Source of the DNA: JAIEPM01 sp964546815
Lineage (GTDB): Bacteria; Cyanobacteriota; Vampirovibrionia; Obscuribacterales; Obscuribacteraceae
DNA length: 64,000 nt
Assembly: GCA_964546815.1 (NCBI GenBank)
Contig: CAZJLR010000018.1
Location: 55,667 to 119,666 of the forward strand
Reading direction: 5' to 3'
Part shown: in pieces, positions 54,294-61,610 of the stretch
Layout: each line of letters starts with the position of its first letter
Numbering within the stretch: position 1 is the first letter of the stretch
The notes under the pieces: model-generated
Database searches by the model: none
What the model was told of the DNA's origin: nothing
What the model saw: only the letters and a program-made list of their open reading frames with translations
Position numbers and translations under genes: made by a program

Positions 54294-54430
54294 TCAAACC
54301 GGGTGACCTGACATCCGCCATTTGACCGATACTGACTACCCCATAAATAGCGAATTAACCTTAGTTTCTCCGCCCAGGCAATATCCGCCTGGTATCTTTT
54401 GAGTCACCCCCTTGACACGCGTTGCCTGCG

Positions 54431-54630
54431 TAAATTGAAATCCAAACGGAAGCTGCCACTACCGGCAGTTCTAAGTATCGTGCCGGCAAAGCGAATTTTC
54501 AGTCACGCTCTAGTTACGTAAGCCCAAATATCATGAATACATAAAGAGAGCGGAACACGCTCCCAATAACAATTTGCTGGGTTACAGATGAGGGCGAACA
54601 CGGGGGTGAGTCGCCCTCATCTGCTTTTTA
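54431..54630 (+). ncRNA. Possible small RNA ending in a strong intrinsic terminator
   Basis: No plus-strand gene precedes the excellent plus-strand terminator at 54585-54630, so something short is probably transcribed toward it. The interval contains a hairpin CTGCC/GGCAG near 54453-54468, a hairpin GAGCG/CGCTC near 54548-54562, and then the terminator stem. A consensus TTGACA lies at 54412-54417, but there is no convincing -10 box at 16-18 bases. No known RNA family was recognised. The 5' end shown is a guess. Confidence 0.25.
54585..54630 (+). terminator. Strong intrinsic terminator on the plus strand
   Basis: A perfect 13-bp stem, CAGATGAGGGCGA (54585-54597) pairing with TCGCCCTCATCTG (54611-54623), has a 13-base loop and is followed at once by CTTTTTA. 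On the opposite strand there is no T tract, so it works on plus-strand transcription only. Confidence 0.7.
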
Positions 54631-54658
54631 CGTCTGAATAATCAAATACAAAACCGAA

Positions 54659-54690
54659 AGAGGCAACGCCGCAAAAACGGCATCGCCTCT
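54659..54690 (-). terminator. dnaK terminator
   Basis: On the minus strand, 37 bases after the dnaK stop, a 13-bp stem (54659-54671 with 54678-54690, including two G-T pairs) closes a six-base loop and is followed by TTCGGTTTTG. Confidence 0.6.
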
Positions 54691-54726
54691 AGATTCGGGC
54701 AGGTCAGGGATCGGACAAACCCTGTA

Positions 54727-56667
54727 TTAGTTGCTAGACGTTACCTCGGCATCAATGATGTCCTGTCCGTTGCCGCCGGAACCGGAGTTACCGGCATTAC
54801 TCGAGGCAGACCCAGCGCCGGCGAAGCCGTTCGCTCCAGATGCTGCATGCTGAGCCGATTGTGCGGCTTGCGCAAGTTGCTGTTGAATTTGCGACAGTGC
54901 CGATTTGATTTCGCCGGTCAATGATTTGATTTGCGAAATATCAGTATCCTGCTTGAGTTTTTGCTTCATTTCATCAAGCAATACTTGAAGCTGTGAAGCA
55001 TTTACCGGAGCATTTTGTTCTTTCAAATCGCGCAATGTTCTCTCGGCGCTGTAGCACAGAGAATCTGCTTCGTTGCGTATATCGGCCCTTTCGCGCAGTG
55101 CCTGGTCGGCAGATGAGTTACTTTCCGCTTCGCGCATCATGCGCTCTACGTCTTCCTTGCTCAAGTTTGTGCTTGCAGTAATTGTGATTTTTTGCTGCTT
55201 GCCAGTCGACAAATCTTTAGCCGTGACATTGAGTATGCCGTTGGCGTCGATGTCGAAAGCAACTTGAACTTGCGGCATACCACGAGGAGCAGCTGCAATG
55301 CCTTCCAGACGGAAATCACCTAACAATTTATTGTCGCGTGCCATCGGGCGTTCGCCCTGAAATACGCACACATCTACTGCCGGTTGATTATCTTCTGCCG
55401 TAGAGAAAACTTGCTCTTTATGGCATGGAATGGTGGTATTGCGATCTACCAATTTGGTGAACACGCCACCCATTGTTTCCAAACCAAGTGAAAGAGGTGT
55501 TACGTCAAGCAAGACCACATTGTTCACTTCGCCAGCAAGAACACCAGCTTGAATAGCAGCTCCTACAGCTACAACCTCATCTGGATTTACAGTTTGGTTT
55601 GGCTCTCTTCCGCCCGAAAGCGAACGAACCAACTCTTGCACAGCCGGAATTCTTGTGGAGCCACCGACAAGTACAACCTCATCGATTTGGCCGGCACTGA
55701 TTTTGGCGTCTTTGATAGCTTGTTCAACCGGCTTGCGGCAACGTTCTACAAGATGTCTGGTCAACTCATTGAATTTTGCTCTGCTCAATTTGTTTTCCAG
55801 ATGCTTGGGTCCATTAGCATCAGCACTGATAAACGGCAATGAAATTGAAGCTTCAGTTATAGACGAAAGCTCAATCTTGGCCCGTTCTGCAGCTTCGGTT
55901 AGACGCTGCAAAGCTTGCGGGTCATTGCGCAAATCAAATCCTTCTTGCTTTTTGAACTCGTCTGCAATCCAGTCTACGAGACAGCGGTCGAAGTCGTCAC
56001 CACCAAGGTGCGTGTCGCCGGAAGTAGACTTGACCTCATAAACGCCATCGCCTACCTCTAATATAGATACGTCGAAAGTACCACCACCAAGGTCGAAGAC
56101 CATGATTGTGTGCTGTTTCTTGTCCTTTTCCATGCCGTAAGCCAGAGCCGCGGCAGTAGGTTCATTTATGATGCGCAAAACATCAAGCCCGGCGATTGTG
56201 CCGGCATTTTTGGTTGCCTGTCTTTGACTATCATTGAAATAGGCTGGAACAGTGATAACCGCTCCGGTAACAGTTTCACCTAAATACTTTTCAGCATCTT
56301 CTTTTAGCTTGCGCAAAATCATTGCCGAAATTTCTTCAGGACTATAATCGCGTCCTTGCAGTGTAACTTTGCAGCTGCGATCGGCTCCTGCGATAACTTT
56401 GTATCCAACTAGACGGCGCTCTGACTCAACTTCGTCAAATTGTCGTCCCATAAAACGTTTGATGGAAGACACGGTATTTGCCGGGTTAAGAACAGCCTGC
56501 CTGCGTGCTAGCTGTCCGACAAGGCGCTCGCCAGTCTTAGAGAATGCCACTACTGAAGGAGTGGTTCTGCCACCTTCGGCATTGGCAATGACTGTTGCTT
56601 TGCCGCCTTCCATGACGGCAACCACAGAGTTTGTGGTTCCAAGATCTATGCCTACTGACTTACCCAT
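54727..56667 (-). CDS. dnaK: Chaperone protein DnaK (Hsp70)
   Basis: 646 residues, full length for the family. The nucleotide-binding domain shows IDLGTTNSVVAV (7-18), DLGGGTFDVSIL (about 193-204) and the VGGSTRIPAVQ motif. The substrate-binding domain follows from about residue 390 (DVTPLSLGLETMGG). The C-terminal lid ends in an Ala/Gln/Gly/Asn-rich tail and DAEVTSSN, not the common EEKK-type end. It acts in the cytoplasm in ATP-driven folding. grpE and dnaJ are not adjacent, and no CIRCE operator is visible upstream. An isolated dnaK could be one of several paralogues, as in cyanobacteria. A GGGG site lies 11 bases before the ATG, a long spacing. Confidence 0.95.
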   Translation of the reverse strand: MGKSVGIDLGTTNSVVAVMEGGKATVIANAEGGRTTPSVVAFSKTGERLVGQLARRQAVLNPANTVSSIKRFMGRQFDEVESERRLVGYKVIAGADRSCKVTLQGRDYSPEEISAMILRKLKEDAEKYLGETVTGAVITVPAYFNDSQRQATKNAGTIAGLDVLRIINEPTAAALAYGMEKDKKQHTIMVFDLGGGTFDVSILEVGDGVYEVKSTSGDTHLGGDDFDRCLVDWIADEFKKQEGFDLRNDPQALQRLTEAAERAKIELSSITEASISLPFISADANGPKHLENKLSRAKFNELTRHLVERCRKPVEQAIKDAKISAGQIDEVVLVGGSTRIPAVQELVRSLSGGREPNQTVNPDEVVAVGAAIQAGVLAGEVNNVVLLDVTPLSLGLETMGGVFTKLVDRNTTIPCHKEQVFSTAEDNQPAVDVCVFQGERPMARDNKLLGDFRLEGIAAAPRGMPQVQVAFDIDANGILNVTAKDLSTGKQQKITITASTNLSKEDVERMMREAESNSSADQALRERADIRNEADSLCYSAERTLRDLKEQNAPVNASQLQVLLDEMKQKLKQDTDISQIKSLTGEIKSALSQIQQQLAQAAQSAQHAASGANGFAGAGSASSNAGNSGSGGNGQDIIDAEVTSSN

Positions 56668-56703
56668 ATTGTTATCAACCCCATTTTCTGCATTTGACTA
56701 GCC

Positions 56704-56723
56704 CGATAGAGACTGCCCTATCG
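56704..56723 (-). promoter_or_regulatory. Hairpin in the dnaK leader
   Basis: An inverted repeat, CGATAG-N8-CTATCG, lies 37 bases upstream of the dnaK ATG. It could be an RNA hairpin or an operator. It does not match CIRCE or other heat-shock operators I know. Confidence 0.35.
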
Positions 56724-56929
56724 AGTAATTCATTGTTGGTTTTCCTAAATTCGGAACGCCCGAGTAGTCGATATCCACTTTGGCGCTGGACCGTAAATAT
56801 CCATATCTATTTCATACAACGACTTCTCGTGCATTCGAATCACAGCAACAATTTCTTAAAGTATCCTGCCCCTTAAAAACGAGGGTTAAATAGCTTCTCA
56901 GCATTGCAATCAGGTACTTTACAGACTTT

Positions 56930-57466
56930 TTAATCGCCGAGATTGTACTCAAAAGGGAATGATTTCAGCTTTCCGTTTTGTCTATCTTCCACCAGCACAG
57001 ACATCTTTTTTGGTGACATCAACTTATAAGTGACCTTCACCTGATGCTCCGCCCTCTCATTGTCAAAGCAGGCATAACCAGGCTTCAATTCAATCAGACG
57101 CGAGTCACCCGATTCATCCTGCTCAGCCCACGGCACAAATTCACCGTTAAGGTGTTTCATACGCAAGAAAATTCCCTTATCGGTTTTAACAATTTCCAGC
57201 AGTTCTAAAAAGGATGTTTTGCCTTCCTTTATAAAACGGCAATGTCCAACCAAACTATCATCTTTTGGTTTAGACCAATACTCTTCTACATAAGCGCCTG
57301 ATTCGCTCGTGCTCACCCATGTTCCGTGCATAAAAGCAAGGTCTGCAATTTTTGCCTCGGCTGCGCCGGCAGATGTGACCTTTTCAGCCAGGCAGACAGT
57401 AGGCAACATGAAGCATCCGCCCAGCGCCAGCAATAAAGTCAGCCGCAGCATCAAACTATTTCGCAC
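56930..57466 (-). CDS. Exported DUF6265-like protein
   Basis: 178 residues starting at GTG 57466 with AGAGGT six bases upstream. A Sec signal peptide covers residues 1-28 (ending TVCLA). The mature protein starts with DLAFMHGTWVSTSESGAYVEEYWS, then GHCRFIKEGKTSFLELLEI and further strands. This pattern (a HGTW opening, EEYWS, and a beta-barrel-like series of strands) matches the DUF6265 family of small exported proteins, whose function is unknown. It follows the SulP-carbonic anhydrase gene by 8 bases and is probably co-transcribed with it. Confidence 0.7.
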   Translation of the reverse strand: MRNSLMLRLTLLLALGGCFMLPTVCLAEKVTSAGAAEAKIADLAFMHGTWVSTSESGAYVEEYWSKPKDDSLVGHCRFIKEGKTSFLELLEIVKTDKGIFLRMKHLNGEFVPWAEQDESGDSRLIELKPGYACFDNERAEHQVKVTYKLMSPKKMSVLVEDRQNGKLKSFPFEYNLGD

Positions 57467-57474
57467 GTTTACCT

Positions 57475-59982
57475 CTATTTGGCAACTCCAGGCAAATCGC
57501 TGGGGTTAATCTTAAAACCGCCCGTATTCCGCAATTGCAGCTTTTGCATTATAGAATCAGAAGCCGCATTTTCCTGCAACCAATCATAAATCAAATAAAG
57601 CCTGTCGTCTTCTACTCTAAATAACATAGGTACAATCTCAAGGCCAGGGAAAAGCGCCTTAAGGCGATTGGCTTCTTCCAACACAAAATCTATTTCATTG
57701 CCTATTTCGCGGCTGAGCGCATGCTCTTCAAAGAAATGCGCGGCTTTCTCAAAGCCCCAGCCGCACTTCTCGGACAAAACTCGCACAAACTGCTCTCTGT
57801 GCTCAGCAGTGTTTGCCATGGCGCAATCATTGTGGGCTATCAATGCCATGTATTTGATGCCTTTAGAAACAGCCAGCGCAACAGCAAACTCGGCGCCTTC
57901 CATATTTGCGCCTTCGCGCCTGATCATGTAAGCCCAGTCGCGGGGAATGCTCAATGACTTACGGAAATCTATGCACATTCCTATTAATAGTTCGGCCGAA
58001 GGAGAATCATGCTGATCTATCAATCCCAAATTTTGCCCCTTGAGCAAAGTTGCAATCGGCGTGTCTTGCAAACAGCTCGGAATATCATCTTCAGTAACTA
58101 TGCTGAAAAGCCACTCCAAGCCAGACCCGCTTGGTCGAGCGGGAGCTTTTCCGGCGGCTTCCATCATTCGTTTTGCCGGACTAGATTCATCTAAAAGAGC
58201 ATTGCGCAAACGACAATCTTTTGGTCCCGAAAGTCGATTTCCATCTTTAAGACAACATGACTTGCAAGTGCTATCAAGCTGCTCTTGATTTACGCTGATT
58301 AAGGCACTGCGATAATTCGGAAAAATGTTTTGGCGGCCGATTTTGTCGAGCGCACCAGACCTTTCGAGAATACGCATCGGCTGCTGCGGCACCTCAGCCA
58401 AGACAAGCCGTCCGTTTTGTTTTTGCAATTGGCTTTGAATTGAAAGCAAAGTATCAATTCCAGTAAGGTCTAAAACTCTGGCAGCCTTCATATGCAAAAT
58501 CAGAACTTTAACATCGTCAACTATAACGATGTTTTCAACGAATCTCTCGGCAGCACCGAAAAATAGCGGGCCATCCAACACGTAAGTGCGCACAAATTTG
58601 CAATTAGGCAAGTCTTGAAAAATTTCATTTTCTTCGCCTTCTGCCACAGAAATCAGAGCGCTCATTCTGCCAATGAAAAGCGCACAGGCCAAAACAAGTC
58701 CGGTAAATACACCAGCAGTTAAGTCGACTCCAACCGCAGCCAGAGTAGTGGCAATCGCCACACAACTTTCAGTCCTTGACCCACGCCACATCTGGCTCAT
58801 AGCTTCCCATTCGATAGATCGAATACCAGTAAGCATCAAAATTGCCGCAAGTGAGGCAAGCGGAATTTGCTCTATGTATTTCGCAAGAAAAAATATCAAT
58901 ACACTCAAAGTGATTGAATGTACGAGTGCAGACAGTCGTGTACGTGCGCCTGATTTTATGTTGACCGCAGTGCGTGTGATAACCCCAGTCACCGGAATAC
59001 CACCAAAAAACGGCACCACAAAATTAGCCAATCCTTGCCCCATCAATTCTTGATTTGGACGATGGCGCGACGAGCCTGTCATACCATCAGCAACTGAGGC
59101 TGACAAAAGTGATTCTATAGATCCAAGCAAAAACACTGTGATTACAAATGGAAATAACGGCACAAAATCATGCCAGGGCAATGCAGGAACAGAAGCCGTA
59201 GGAAGCACAGGCGAAATACTCGCAATGTCTTTCACCACCGGCACATGCAGCCCCAGTAAAATGCATGCCAGAGTCGTAACTACAATAGCAATAAGTTGAC
59301 CCGGCACTACTTTTGTAACTTTCGGCGTCCAATATGCAAGAGCCAGAGCACTGACTCCCATCAAAACTGCACTCAAATTCATCTCTTCATGCACAAAACA
59401 ACGTTGCCATATGTGCATCAAATCAACAATAAAATCTGGAATAAACTGAGTGCCTGACAAAGGTATAAGACCAGCGTGAGCAATACTCTTTATTGGCAAT
59501 CCAAGAAAATCGTCAATCGCATTGAAAAAAAGCAAAACGCCAATTGCATTGGCAAAACCTATTATCACGGGCATTGGCAAGAATGAAATAAATCGACCAA
59601 GCTTGAACAGCGCAGCCAGCAACTGCAAAATTCCAGCACTCAAGCAAACTAACCAGATTGCATTCATTCCGTAATTCTCTGCAATTTCAGCAAGCACAAC
59701 GGCAATCGCCGCGGCAGGTCCGGTTATGGCAAGTTTTTGACCACCAAAGAGTCCGCCAATAACACCAGCAATTATGCCGGTACTGATTCCCACACCCGGC
59801 TCTACTCCTGCTGCAATCGCCAGTGCAAGATTTAACGGCATAGCGACGAGAGCCACTGTAATGCCAGCCCAAATGTCGTAAGACGCCGTCTTCAAACTGA
59901 GCATCTGTTTCCATTCACTGAGCAAGAAGCTAAATTCGGCACCTAACGTTGAAGGCGTCGAGAGCGCTTTAATGTCGGACAT
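57475..59982 (-). CDS. SulP anion transporter fused to STAS and beta-carbonic anhydrase domains
   Basis: 835 residues. About residues 20-420 form the SulP (SLC26) membrane core: NLALAIAAGVEPGVGISTGIIAGVIGG, GFANAIGVLLF, and the NELMGQGLANFVVPFFGGIPVTGVI segment. A STAS domain lies at about 450-560 (VKVLILHMKAARVLDLTGIDTLLSI). A short Cys cluster (TCKSCCLKDGN...KDC) follows near 570-595. The C-terminal domain (about 625-800) has the beta-carbonic anhydrase zinc and Asp/Arg residues: CIDFR (Cys670, Asp672, Arg674) and HNDC (His717, Cys720). SulP proteins move sulfate, bicarbonate or other anions; the fused anhydrase suggests bicarbonate uptake or exchange coupled to CO2 interconversion. The start follows AAGGAAA. 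It leads a two-gene unit with the DUF6265-like gene. Confidence 0.88.
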   Translation of the reverse strand: MSDIKALSTPSTLGAEFSFLLSEWKQMLSLKTASYDIWAGITVALVAMPLNLALAIAAGVEPGVGISTGIIAGVIGGLFGGQKLAITGPAAAIAVVLAEIAENYGMNAIWLVCLSAGILQLLAALFKLGRFISFLPMPVIIGFANAIGVLLFFNAIDDFLGLPIKSIAHAGLIPLSGTQFIPDFIVDLMHIWQRCFVHEEMNLSAVLMGVSALALAYWTPKVTKVVPGQLIAIVVTTLACILLGLHVPVVKDIASISPVLPTASVPALPWHDFVPLFPFVITVFLLGSIESLLSASVADGMTGSSRHRPNQELMGQGLANFVVPFFGGIPVTGVITRTAVNIKSGARTRLSALVHSITLSVLIFFLAKYIEQIPLASLAAILMLTGIRSIEWEAMSQMWRGSRTESCVAIATTLAAVGVDLTAGVFTGLVLACALFIGRMSALISVAEGEENEIFQDLPNCKFVRTYVLDGPLFFGAAERFVENIVIVDDVKVLILHMKAARVLDLTGIDTLLSIQSQLQKQNGRLVLAEVPQQPMRILERSGALDKIGRQNIFPNYRSALISVNQEQLDSTCKSCCLKDGNRLSGPKDCRLRNALLDESSPAKRMMEAAGKAPARPSGSGLEWLFSIVTEDDIPSCLQDTPIATLLKGQNLGLIDQHDSPSAELLIGMCIDFRKSLSIPRDWAYMIRREGANMEGAEFAVALAVSKGIKYMALIAHNDCAMANTAEHREQFVRVLSEKCGWGFEKAAHFFEEHALSREIGNEIDFVLEEANRLKALFPGLEIVPMLFRVEDDRLYLIYDWLQENAASDSIMQKLQLRNTGGFKINPSDLPGVAK

Positions 59983-60106
59983 TGTTTTTCCTTAGTTAGC
60001 CGCAATGAAAAATTGGTCACACCATTTTTCCATACGAATCAATGTGCAAATTCTATGATGCCAACCTTTCACCGAGCCGTCGCACTTGGGTTGCAAGGTC
60101 TACAGC

Positions 60107-60128
60107 AAAACGCAGCTGAAAGGCTGCG
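60107..60128 (-). terminator. Terminator-like hairpin in the SulP leader
   Basis: On the minus strand the sequence CGCAGC-CTTTCA-GCTGCG is followed by TTTTG, 125 bases before the SulP start. With no gene immediately upstream on that strand it may be an attenuator in the leader. The stem is only 6 bp. Confidence 0.3.
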
Positions 60129-60316
60129 TATTTCCCACAAAGCTTTGCTGCAGAAGCCATTTGACGGATGCTCAGAGCCCAGATTAGCCTCATTTTCCTA
60201 CCCCATAAACCACCCCACTCAATCAGCGCAGAGCGGCAACTGATAACGCAAAGCGGCAGCCAAAGTGCTATTTATTTAATCCAGATTTTTCAATAATCGG
60301 TAATTAGGAGGTTTTA

Positions 60317-60385
60317 TTGAAACCCGCAATAAATTACCTTATGTACGGGAATTCTACGACAGACAGATTTCCGGTTGTCAGGTAG
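60317..60385 (+). CDS. Possible 22-codon leader peptide
   Basis: A perfect AGGAGG (60306-60311) sits five bases before a TTG codon that opens 22 sense codons ending in TAG, 28 bases before the TPR gene start. The peptide has no recognisable feature. The strong ribosome site is the only evidence; it is better than the one in front of the TPR gene itself. Confidence 0.2.
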   Translation: MKPAINYLMYGNSTTDRFPVVR

Positions 60386-60412
60386 TGTAATCCGTGTAGA
60401 TGATGAGATTAA

Positions 60413-61036
60413 ATGGTGGCTAGAATATCTATGTCTCGAAAACTCAGTTTCTTTTTCACGGCACTTACAGTGATTGCTTCAACAAACACAACGGTAAACG
60501 CTTCAGAACTAACAACAGCAACTCCTCTTGTAGTTTCGCCATCCCAAAAAATAGTGGTGAAAGCATACAAGCAGATTCGCCAGGGCAATTTCGACACCGC
60601 AATTCCGCTGCTTAAGACAGCAGTAAAAATTGACCCAGAAAATACTGAAGCACACAGATATTTGGCATATTCATACCTGCACTCCGGCAAAGTGGCTCAA
60701 GCCCTCAGCGAGTCGAAACAAGTAGTTAGTGCAGGCTCAGAACATCCACACGATTTTTTCACCATCGCCGAAGCTAATTTCTACGATGGAAATCCACAAC
60801 AAGCAATGAAGTTCTACCGTGATGCTCTGATATTGAACCCTCTTTTCGCCGAAGCAAGAATGGGTGCAATTCGCAGTCTCATGGCACTGGGTAAGTTCGA
60901 GCAAGCAAAAACAGTTTGCAGAGACGCTGCCTACAATTCGCCTTCTGCAAAAAGCAAGTTTGAGTTCAAAAGAATGCTGAACAATCTCGATGCACAAACT
61001 CAATTAGCAGCTAGCTCACGGTCTATGGGGAGCTAG
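60413..61036 (+). CDS. Exported TPR-repeat protein
   Basis: 207 residues. A Sec signal spans about residues 1-30 (RKLSFFFTALTVIASTNTTVNA). Residues 48-180 contain three to four tetratricopeptide repeats, e.g. AYKQIRQGNFDTAIPLLKTAVKIDPENTEAHRYLAYSYLHSGKVAQALSE, and FYRDALILNPLFAEARMGAI. TPR proteins act as scaffolds. The gene is followed after 9 bases by a TadE-like gene, so it may play the part of TadD, the TPR component of Tad pilus systems; TadD is usually a lipoprotein and no lipobox is seen here. The ATG at 60413 has a weak GATGAG site; an alternative ATG at 60431 gives a shorter signal. Confidence 0.75.
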   Translation: MVARISMSRKLSFFFTALTVIASTNTTVNASELTTATPLVVSPSQKIVVKAYKQIRQGNFDTAIPLLKTAVKIDPENTEAHRYLAYSYLHSGKVAQALSESKQVVSAGSEHPHDFFTIAEANFYDGNPQQAMKFYRDALILNPLFAEARMGAIRSLMALGKFEQAKTVCRDAAYNSPSAKSKFEFKRMLNNLDAQTQLAASSRSMGS

Positions 61037-61045
61037 AGTCAGACT

Positions 61046-61585
61046 ATGCTGAAAGTAAGACCCAGAAGAAAACGCAATGGATATTCCATGGCAGAGCTAC
61101 CGGTAGCTCTGTGGGTAACATTCATGTTTTTGTTTTTCCCGCTAATTTGTTTAGCCACTTGCACATTACGCTTTGCCTTTTTAGTTACTGCAGCCCACGA
61201 AGCCGCATATCAGGCAGCGCTTTCAAAAACCTACTCCACAGACGTTTCAGCAGCAGACCAGTGCGCCATCAATTCTGCCAAGACAACTGCAAATAATGTT
61301 GCTGCGAATTTTAGCGGAATAACTGTTCAAAGTGTAAGCACAGTTATTGTCCAGAGTGATTCGCAAAGCAACTCAGTGCAGACATTTGCCGCTAAACTGG
61401 CAAGTCCTGCCGACACCAGTCGTTATGTTTATATGCTTCAGACCACAGTAGTTGGTTCAATACTCCCGCTCATCGGCGGCCAAAGTCAGGCTTTGCTCGG
61501 CAACGTGCCCGGACTGACAGCTCCGATGGTGGTTCAAGCTACATCAAGAAAGGTAGCTGAAAATCCTCAGGGGTTGAATTTATAG
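61046..61585 (+). CDS. TadE-like pilin-like membrane protein
   Basis: 179 residues. A basic N-terminus (KVRPRRKRNG) leads into YSMAELPVALWVTFMFLFFPLICLATCTLRFAFL. This is the TadE-type start: a short leader, a Glu a few residues in (ELPVAL), and one long hydrophobic helix. The rest is a soluble domain rich in Ala, Ser, Thr and Val, with AAHEAAYQAAL right after the helix as in TadE/TadG proteins. Tad minor pilins are inserted in the inner membrane and contribute to adhesive pili. It lies between the TPR and TadG-like genes. Confidence 0.75.
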   Translation: MLKVRPRRKRNGYSMAELPVALWVTFMFLFFPLICLATCTLRFAFLVTAAHEAAYQAALSKTYSTDVSAADQCAINSAKTTANNVAANFSGITVQSVSTVIVQSDSQSNSVQTFAAKLASPADTSRYVYMLQTTVVGSILPLIGGQSQALLGNVPGLTAPMVVQATSRKVAENPQGLNL

Positions 61586-61610
61586 ATTTGATGCAGCTGG
61601 GGGATAGTTT

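Larger units (their letters stand above)
54203..54726. other. 524-bp intergenic region between the giant gene and dnaK
   Basis: No protein gene is supported. From dnaK toward the giant gene it holds the dnaK terminator (54659-54690), a strong plus-strand hairpin terminator (54585-54630) with a possible small RNA before it, a CCAGGC/GCCTGG hairpin (54374-54392), a motif pair also found upstream of the SulP gene (54317-54347), and the likely promoter of the giant gene (54276-54293). Confidence 0.7.
59983..60412. other. 430-bp divergent intergenic region between the SulP and TPR genes
   Basis: No gene is supported with confidence. The region contains a minus-strand hairpin with a T tract (60107-60128), two short motifs shared with the region upstream of the giant gene (60156-60165 and 60198-60209), and an AGGAGG at 60306-60311 with a 22-codon frame after it. 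Confidence 0.6.

Noticed and set aside
19596..54311. Many long plus-strand open frames opposite the giant gene (for example 19926-20567, 23877-24227, 50886-51869)
   Set aside because: They are antisense mirrors created by the Gly/Ser/Thr/Asn/Ala codon pattern of the minus-strand gene. They lack ribosome sites, give proline/leucine/alanine-rich nonsense proteins and recur with the repeats.
54412..54630. 6S RNA
   Set aside because: Length and position would fit, but the 5' and 3' ends do not pair into the required long closing stem, and the central bubble structure was not found.
56668..56929. CIRCE heat-shock operator in front of dnaK
   Set aside because: The TTAGCACTC-N9-GAGTGCTAA pattern is absent. 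The inverted repeat at 56704-56723 is different.
60013..60243. 76-codon plus-strand open frame upstream of the TPR gene
   Set aside because: No ribosome site, no recognisable domain, and it overlaps a hairpin and shared regulatory motifs.
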